The notes under the pieces: generated by a model | What the model was told of the DNA's origin: nothing | Seen by the model: the letters and a program-made list of their open reading frames with translations, nothing else | Databases searched by the model: none | In this document: piece by piece, positions 58,039 to 64,000 of the stretch | Numbering within the stretch: position 1 is the stretch's first letter | How the letters are laid out: the number at the start of each line of letters is the position of its first letter | Translations under genes and position numbers: made by a program | Origin: Acorus gramineus | Lineage: Eukaryota > Streptophyta > Magnoliopsida > Acorales > Acoraceae | DNA: 64,000 bases | NCBI GenBank assembly: GCA_030737835.1 | Contig: JAUJYN010000017.1 | Coordinates: 3,658,001 to 3,722,000, forward strand | Direction of reading: 5' to 3'

Positions 58039-58986
58039 GTGAGTGGGACAACCCGACCCAGTTGGGAGGCGCTATATGCACTTGGGCGTATACCGTCCTT
58101 CCCTGGGGCACATAGTTAATATTAACTGATTAATATGTAATCTGTGCAAGCATGATTAGTGTGTAGAATGGATGCTACCCTAGACTTTGTATGTTAGGGA
58201 CTTGCACCCTTAGGATATGTGTAAGAGCCGTGCATCCTGTCACCTTGTTATCATGACTAGGAAAGCCTCGACCTATGCATGCTTCCTATTAGTTTGATTT
58301 ATTAAATTAAATGCAACTTGTCATAGTTTTAGCATGCTTTAGGGAATATTAAGGGGCCTTGCGAGGTCAACATTGAGACCCGGGCTAGGGTACTCCGTGT
58401 TCCTTGTTTGGTTGGCGGGATGTCCTATATCGGGACCTCAGGTTGCCCTCCCAAGGTTTCTTTTCCCCATTATTATTTTATATGTTCCCCGCATCTTGGT
58501 TATGCGCCCTGGAGGAATTCTGAAGAATTCAAGACATTAGAGTTGTTGAGATGTGTTGTCGGCGGATCCGAGTGGATCATATGCGCATGGATAGGCTGTT
58601 CTGTTTCCTTTGTTGGATCCGTGTAGAGACTGCTCCGGCGTTAGAAAGGCTGTCCCGTGCAGGAGCCTAGTCAGTCCCAATATCCTATGTCACCATATTG
58701 AGGGGTGAGGGTGAGGGTGTGGTGGGCCGACGATGTGGCGACCCACTGGATTTGTGTAAGGATGATTATCAGCCTATTAAGTCCCAACATCCTTTGTCAC
58801 CTATTGAGGGGTGAGGGTGAGGGTAGGGTGTGGTGGTTCGGCGATGTAACGAACCACCGGATTGTGTAGTTTATGCCACTTTGAGGCTAGTGATTTGATT
58901 AAATGTGGTTAATATAAATTGTGATGCATGGGTTGTGCTATTCACTGAGCGTGTGGCTCACCCCTCGCATAATTATTTTTCTCCAG

Positions 58987-59039
58987 TGATTACCGAGGCG
59001 GACTTGAAGGAGGAGCTCCCCGAGCGACTGCACCAGTAG
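58987..59039 (+). other. Putative leader exon 4 start with short conserved frame
   Basis: Directly after TTTTTCTCCAG (58976-58986). Reads TEADLKEELPERLHQ then TAG. Sister copies read SESDLEEELPEGLHQ (49779), SESELKEELPEGLHQ (30528, 37878), SESDQQEELLEGPEQ (46334), all the same length and stop. There is no ATG in this frame upstream. Confidence 0.4.
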
Positions 59040-59388
59040 CGGAGCAGCGCCACGTCTCGTGAGTTTTAGAGGCCATTAGCATCCCTTTTTATTGTATGTA
59101 TATATTTCTGTGCTTGGGCACCCAGTTTGGATTGTATTTGGATGTTTGTGTTTATATTGGCTCTCACAGGACATATGATTATGTATCGAGTCTGTAAGTG
59201 TTGTTGATTTACAGATTCAGTCTTTTAGCTTCCGCTATCTGTGTATACATCATGTCAGCCTCTTTGTTGTCTGTGTTGTCTTTTTAGCTGTTGTTTATGG
59301 TATGTTATTGATCTCCTGTATTGACTGCTGATATCATGTATACGCTTGCCGCGTCCCGGGGACGGCCGCCCTGGGGCGTGACAAAAGT

Positions 59389-59400
59389 TGGTATCAGAGC
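59389..59400 (+). other. Primer-binding site, initiator-Met tRNA type
   Basis: TGGTATCAGAGC five bases after the LTR end. Confidence 0.95.
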
Positions 59401-59503
59401 CTGGTCCTGTCAGAGCCAATTGTCTTCCTTTGCATAGAGATGAGTCCTAGGATTTCTATACGAGTATTCTTATCCTAGTGTCTGGTTTTCTTAGGTTGCT
59501 GAT

Positions 59504-60895
59504 ATGCCTCCTCGCAGAGGACGGCGCGGACGTGGTCCCTCTCGACCTTTGGAGGTTTCCGGACCTACCAGAGGTGAGGATGCTATTGGTGAGTCCTCAG
59601 CCGTGAGGCCAGGATCAGCGCAGGAGCCTCCTGCCTGGGAGCGAGCGTTTGCGCGGATAGCAGATTTGGTGGAGACGCAGACCAGGGCATTGGAGGCCCA
59701 GACGAGAGTATTGGCAGAGCAGGCACGGGAGATTCAGGAGCTGCGGGCGGCCCGCGAGGCAGTTCCGCAGGTCCCCTTGGTGGCAGATCCACCTGTGGTA
59801 CCCGATGTACCCCCAGTCCCCGTGGTGGTTCCGGCGGTCAGAGTTCAGGATCCCCAGGAGAGGGAGGTGGGGCTAGATGCTGCAGCGCGGGTGCAGCAGA
59901 GTGGCCTCGCAGCCTTTCTGAAGCTCCACCCTCCCGAGTTCCAGGGCCAGACGGTGGATGCTCTTGCTCCAGAGAGATGGTTGATGGAGGTGGATGCGAT
60001 CTTCTCGACCATGCTTTGCACCGACCGCCAGCGAGTCTCCCTGGCCACTTTTATGCTGAAGGGTAGCGCCGCCGACTGGTGGGCTACTAGATCAGTGGAC
60101 ATCCCGGAGGGAGTGGAGCAGCTTACATGGGCGGGATTCCGGAGGTATTTCTTGGAGGAGTACTTCCCGTTCTCGGTGCGCCAGATCGTGATGCAGGAGT
60201 TTGAGCAGCTGACGCAGGGCTCTATGTCTGTAGCTGACTACTCCACGCGCTTCACGAGGCTATCCAGATTCGCCCCAGCTTTGGTGATGGACGAGGAGAC
60301 GAGGTGCCGTCGATTCGAGCTTGGTCTCAGCAGCGCCATTCGGGTGCATGTTACCTCCCAGGCATTCACGAGGTACTCCGACTTGGTGTCTCGAGCGAAG
60401 ACAGTCGAGCGAGACCTCGGGATCCTCGTGAGGGCTTCGACCCCTTCGGCAGACCAGAGGCCACCCAGGAGCCAGGACCAGGGACAGCGCAAGAAGAAGA
60501 GGCCCCGCTTTGATCAGTCAGCGGCTGCCTCTCCTCCAGCAGATGCGGTGCCAGTGCGAGGTCCAGCACCCATCGCAGCAGTGCCAGTCCAGGCGAGGCG
60601 ACCAGAGACGCGGCGCTGTTATCACTGTCAGCGTGTCGGGCATATCTTGTATAATTGCCCTGACGCTGGCCGACCCCGCGTGATGCCTCCGCAGCAGCAG
60701 CAGTTGCAGCAGCAGCCGTTTCAGCAGCCGTTCCAGCAGCAGCGCCAGCAGCAGCAGCAGCCTCAGCGCCAGCCGCAGCAGCAGCCTCAGCGTCAGCAGC
60801 AGCAGCCACAGGGTGGCCGTGCTGACCAGAGGAGGCAGCCAGCGCAGCCGGCGAGGCGTGCCCCTGCTCCTCAACCGCAGTTTGTTCAGGGCTGA
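59504..60895 (+). CDS. gag: Gag of Tekay-like element
   Basis: 463 residues. N-terminal basic leader (MPPRRGRRGRGPSRPLE); a coiled-coil-like, Q/E/A-rich stretch about 48-85 (ADLVETQTRALEAQ); a retrotransposon Gag capsid domain about 135-300 (FLKLHPPEFQGQTVD, AADWWATRS, RRYFLEEYFPFSVRQ, STRFTRLSRFAPALV). A basic KKKRPRF motif about 333 may bind RNA. A zinc knuckle C-X2-C-X4-H-X4-C is at 372-385 (CYHCQRVGHILYNC), then a Q/P-rich tail about 396-450. It ends at TGA (60893-60895), in frame with protease. Start chosen because the same MPPRRG start recurs in two other copies and lies 104 bp after the primer site. Confidence 0.95.
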   Translation: MPPRRGRRGRGPSRPLEVSGPTRGEDAIGESSAVRPGSAQEPPAWERAFARIADLVETQTRALEAQTRVLAEQAREIQELRAAREAVPQVPLVADPPVVPDVPPVPVVVPAVRVQDPQEREVGLDAAARVQQSGLAAFLKLHPPEFQGQTVDALAPERWLMEVDAIFSTMLCTDRQRVSLATFMLKGSAADWWATRSVDIPEGVEQLTWAGFRRYFLEEYFPFSVRQIVMQEFEQLTQGSMSVADYSTRFTRLSRFAPALVMDEETRCRRFELGLSSAIRVHVTSQAFTRYSDLVSRAKTVERDLGILVRASTPSADQRPPRSQDQGQRKKKRPRFDQSAAASPPADAVPVRGPAPIAAVPVQARRPETRRCYHCQRVGHILYNCPDAGRPRVMPPQQQQLQQQPFQQPFQQQRQQQQQPQRQPQQQPQRQQQQPQGGRADQRRQPAQPARRAPAPQPQFVQG

Positions 60896-63026
60896 GTGGC
60901 AGCGCTTTCAGCAGAGGAGGCTCAGGCATCAGGCAGCGTGGTCCGAGGTATTGTTCAGATCTCCCAGCTCCCTGCATATGTGTTGTTTGATTCCGGAGCC
61001 ACACACTCGTTCGTGTCTCCCGCTTTTGCGAGATGGACGAGCATGGCGTCCGCCCCTTTGGATGCTATCTTGGAGATATCATTGCCTGTGGGAGACCGGA
61101 TTCTCCTCAGTTCTGTGTACCGAAGGTGTACGGTGACGGTTGCGGAGCATGAGTTTCCAGTGGAGTTGGTGGAGCTCGCGATGACGGACTTTGATGCCAT
61201 CCTGGGAATGGATTGGCTTGCAGCTAGTCACGCCAGCATCGACTGTTTTGCCAAGTCGGTGTCTTTCCACCTTCCGGGTCGGAGGTCCTTCCAGTTCGTG
61301 GGCGATCGTGACGTAGCCCTTTTGGGGTTCGTGTCGTCCATGCAGGTGTGGAGACTCCTTCAGGGAGGATGCGAGGGCTTTCTAGCGTACATTGCTCAGG
61401 AGGATGCACCGCTGCAGGCAGATATCAGTCAGACTCCGGTCGTGGCAGAGTATCCTGAGGTTTTCCTCGATGATCTTCCGGGATTACCGCCGGATCGCGC
61501 GATCGAGTTTGAGATCAATCTGATTCCGGGGACCGAGCTGATTTCGAGAGCTCCGTACCGGATGGCCCCTGCAGAGCTGAGGGTGCTCAAGGAGCAGTTG
61601 GAGGAGTTGCTGGAGAAGGGCTTCGCACGTCCGAGTGTTTCTCCGTGGGGAGCCCCTGTCCTGTTCGTCCGGAAGAAGGACGGTTCACTGCGGCTGTGTA
61701 TTGATTACAGGCAGCTGAACAAGCGGACAGTAAAGAACAAGTACCCCTTGCCGCGGATCGACGATCTGTTTGACCAGCTCCAGGGAGCGCGTGTCTTTTC
61801 CAAGATCGATCTCCGCTCGGGGTACTACCAGCTGAAGATCCGGGAGTCAGACATTCCGAAGACGGCCTTTCGTACCCGGTATGGGCACTACGAGTTCAGA
61901 GTACTGCCATTCGGGTTGACGAACGCGCCGGCGGCCTTCATGGATCTGATGAACCGGGTGTTTCGGCCCTTCCTCGACTCCTTTGTGGTAGTATTCATCG
62001 ATGACATATTGGTGTACTCGAGGAGTCTTGAGGAGCACGCTCACCATCTTCGCACTGTCTTGGAGACTTTGGCCAGACATCAGTTGTTCGCCAAGTTCAG
62101 CAAGTGCGAGTTCTGGTTGGAGCGTATGGCCTTTCTGGGCCATGTGATTTCCGGTGAGGGCATATCTGTGGACCCGGAGAAGACGCTCGCCGTGTCGAAT
62201 TGGCGTCGACCGTCGAACCCCACAGAGATTCGGAGCTTCTTGGGCTTGGCGGGTTATTACAGGAGGTTTGTCGAGGGTTTCTCGAAGATAGCCGTTCCTC
62301 TTACCCGCCTCACTCGGAAGGATGTTCGGTTCGAGTGGTCCCCGTCTTGCGAGGAGAGCTTCCAGGAGTTGAAGCGAAGGCTCACCTCAGCGCCAGTTCT
62401 TACCCTTCCGTCTGGGAGTGGTGGGTTCGCAGTTTACACTGATGCATCGCAGTTGGGTGTGGGTTGCGTCCTGATGCAGCACGGTAAGGTTGTGGCTTAC
62501 GCGTCGCGTCAGTTGAAGCCCCATGAGCAGAATTACCCCACCCACGACCTTGAGTTGGCAGCGATCATCTTTGCGCTGAAGATGTGGAGGCATTACCTCT
62601 ATGGAGAGGAGTTCGAGCTCTTTACCGATCATAAGAGCTTGACATATTTGCAGTCCCAGCCGGAGCTCAACATGCGTCAGAGACGTTGGGTTGAGTTCCT
62701 GACGGACTATGATTGTGACATCGCTTACCATCCGGGTAAGGCGAATGTCGTGGCAGATGCTCTCAGTAGGCAGCCCTTGGGCATGGCCGCCCATATGGCT
62801 GTCCGTCGTTGGAGGCTTCTGGAGGAGGCCGCTTGCTGGATCAGCGTTCGAGAGACTCCTGCGGGTGGCTTTTTGGCCAGGCTAGTGGTGCAGCCAGTCC
62901 TTCTCGACGATATCCGCACGGCTCAGGCTCAGGATCCGCATTTTATAGTCCTCTCTGAAGGCGTCGCCCGGGGCGAGCGTCAGGACTACCAGATTCGCGC
63001 GGACGGGATCCTGCGATTCAGACGAC
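60896..63026 (+). CDS. pol: Protease, reverse transcriptase and RNase H of Tekay-like element
   Basis: Continues in the gag frame directly after the TGA. Protease: [12 protein letters not shown] (Asp at residue 32 counted from 60896). [52 protein letters not shown] and FIDD at 367-370. RNase [19 protein letters not shown] (Asp516), [36 protein letters not shown]. All visible catalytic residues are present. The frame drifts out after ILRFRRR (about 63020), where a short deletion removes the linker to integrase; the frame then ends at 63235. There is no ATG at 60896, so expression depends on reading through, or on a functional copy lacking the stop. Confidence 0.93.
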
Positions 63027-64000
63027 GCAGAGCTGAAGCGGAAGATTCTGGACGAGGCCCATCGTTCGAGGTACACAGTGCATCCTGGTGGCACGAAGAT
63101 GTACAGGGGCCTTCGTCGTGGCTACTGGTGGCGCGGGATGAAGACGGATATTGCCCGTTTCGTTGCCCGATGCCTAGTATGCCAGCAGGTGAAGTCGGAG
63201 CATCAGCGCCCTGCGGGGAAGCTGCAGTCCATTGAGATCCCTCAGTGGAAGTGGGAGCAGATCACCATGGACTTCGTCTCGGGTTTGCCGAGGTCACGTT
63301 CGGGTCGCGATGCCATCTGGGTGATCGTCGACCGGCTGACGAAGTCTGCTCATTTCCTCCCCATCCGACTCACCGATTCTCTGGACACCCTGGCGCAGTT
63401 ATTTGTCTCTGAGATTGTTCGTCTCCATGGCACTCCGATCAGCATCATTTTCGATCGAGACGCGCGTTTTACTTCGAGGTTCTGGCGTAGCCTCCAGCAC
63501 GCCCTTGGTACGAACCTCCATTTCAGTACAGCGTTTCATCCGCAGACGGACGGCCAGTCGGAGAGGACGATCCAGACTCTTGAGGATATGCTGCGAGCCT
63601 GTGTTCTCGATTTTGGAGGCAGTTGGGAGAGGCACCTTCCGTTGGTGGAGTTTGCCTACAACAACAGCTACCACTCGAGTATCCGGATGGCTCCTTACGA
63701 GGCGCTCTATGGCCGCAGCTGCAGGTCCCCCTTGTGTTGGGACGAGGTCGGAGAGCGCCAGTTGGAGGGACCAGAGATCGTTCACCAGACCTCAGAGATG
63801 GTGAAGACGATTCGCGAGCGTATCCGAGTCGCTCAGAGTCGTCAGAAGTGCTACGCCGACCGTCGTCGCCGTGAGCTCGCCTTCGAGGTTGGTGACCATG
63901 TCTTCTTGAAGGTGTCCCCGATGAAGGGCATCTTCCGTTTCGGTGTGCGGGGCAAGCTGAGTCCGCGTTTCATTGGGCCGTTCCTCATCCTCGAGCGAGT
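63027..64000 (+). pseudogene. pol: Integrase of Tekay-like element, out of frame with RT (partial)
   Basis: Open to the window edge, in a different frame from RT-RNase [21 protein letters not shown] begins it (zinc-finger His pair), then [20 protein letters not shown] and CLVCQQ (Cys pair), TMDFVSGLP (first Asp), IIFDRDARFTS (second Asp; Phe replaces the Ser of the sister copy), TDGQSERTIQTLED (Glu) and YNNSYHSS. The catalytic triad is present. The part joining RNase H to integrase is about 6-7 residues short and the frame shifts, so a fused polyprotein would not be made. Confidence 0.9.

Larger units (their letters stand above)
56309..59383 (+). repeat. 5' LTR of the right-edge Tekay-like element
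   Basis: 3,075 bp, TGTTATATATGTGTCAC to CCTGGGGCGTGACA. TATA-like TATTTAAG at 56736-56743, so roughly 2.6 kb of the LTR would be transcribed leader. Contains the splice-like series described for 56870-58986, the GC-rich block (about 57220-57850), and two G-rich repeats (58691 and 58798). Confidence 0.94.
56309..64000 (+). mobile_element. Tekay-like Ty3 element, near complete, runs off right edge
   Basis: LTR 56309-59383, primer site 59389, gag 59504-60895, protease-RT-RNase H 60896-63026, integrase from 63027 in another frame. The best-preserved element of this family in the window: gag is fully open, and only a single stop and one frameshifting deletion separate the pol parts. The 3' end, chromodomain and 3' LTR are outside the window. 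Confidence 0.93.

Noticed and set aside
56966..59039. Spliced open frame through the proposed exons as a real protein in the right-edge LTR
   Set aside because: The frame is open here, but it has no ATG and carries stops in exon 2 of sister copies; a non-coding leader fits better.
60366..61004. Long minus-strand frame opposite gag/pol
   Set aside because: Antisense shadow of the Q-rich gag tail; reads as Ala/Leu-rich low complexity.

Overview
This 64 kb window is a stack of nested plant LTR retrotransposons. I see no host gene, tRNA or rRNA. The evidence for a plant is: Ty3 elements primed by initiator-Met tRNA, with a chromodomain remnant (Tekay/Del-type chromovirus); a Ty3 Athila-type element primed by a tRNA-Asp-like site with a DLGA protease; a plant-type Ty1/copia element; and a hAT-type MITE. 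Species cannot be read from the sequence; a repeat-rich flowering plant with a large genome is most likely.

Layout. (1) 1-9570: a pile of Tekay-like LTR pieces. Most are on the minus strand, headed by the 5' half (gag, primer site, LTR) of an element running off the left edge; a divergent plus-strand LTR lies at 7900-9570. (2) 9571-11750: a decayed minus-strand ORF with two amber stops, its upstream region and a 124-bp tandem repeat. (3) 13195-18791: a young copia element with TATAT target-site duplications (TSDs) and LTRs differing at 1 of 303 bases by eye. It keeps an open RT-RNase H frame, but gag, protease and integrase survive only as scraps. (4) 18792-25445: AT-rich DNA with tandem repeats, a foldback element, a hAT-like MITE with an 8-bp TSD, and an LTR-like fragment. 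(5) 25446-55452: one minus-strand Athila-type element broken by two large insertions. These are a Tekay-like element (27813-38267, TSD TCATG) and a minus-strand solo LTR (39511-50243), which itself holds three plus-strand solo LTRs, each with its own TSD. (6) 55453-64000: a minus-strand LTR piece inside the Athila 5' LTR, interrupted by a plus-strand Tekay-like element. That element (56309 to beyond 64000) has a full 3.1-kb LTR, an intact gag, protease-RT-RNase H, and integrase in another frame.

How the parts relate. The Tekay-like LTRs are very long (about 2.9-3.2 kb) with a TATA-like signal only about 430-480 bp from the 5' end, so most of each LTR would be transcribed leader. Inside that leader I see a recurring set of splice-site-like motifs: a GTAAG/GTGAG donor, a 36-nt block between TTGCAG and GTGAGT, and a TTTTCTCCAG acceptor. 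The flanking motifs persist even in divergent LTRs whose enclosed sequence differs. This is the most interesting candidate here: an LTR-encoded, multi-intron 5' leader. It is an inference from sequence only. The leader also carries a strongly GC-rich alternating block and repeated G-quadruplex-type motifs.
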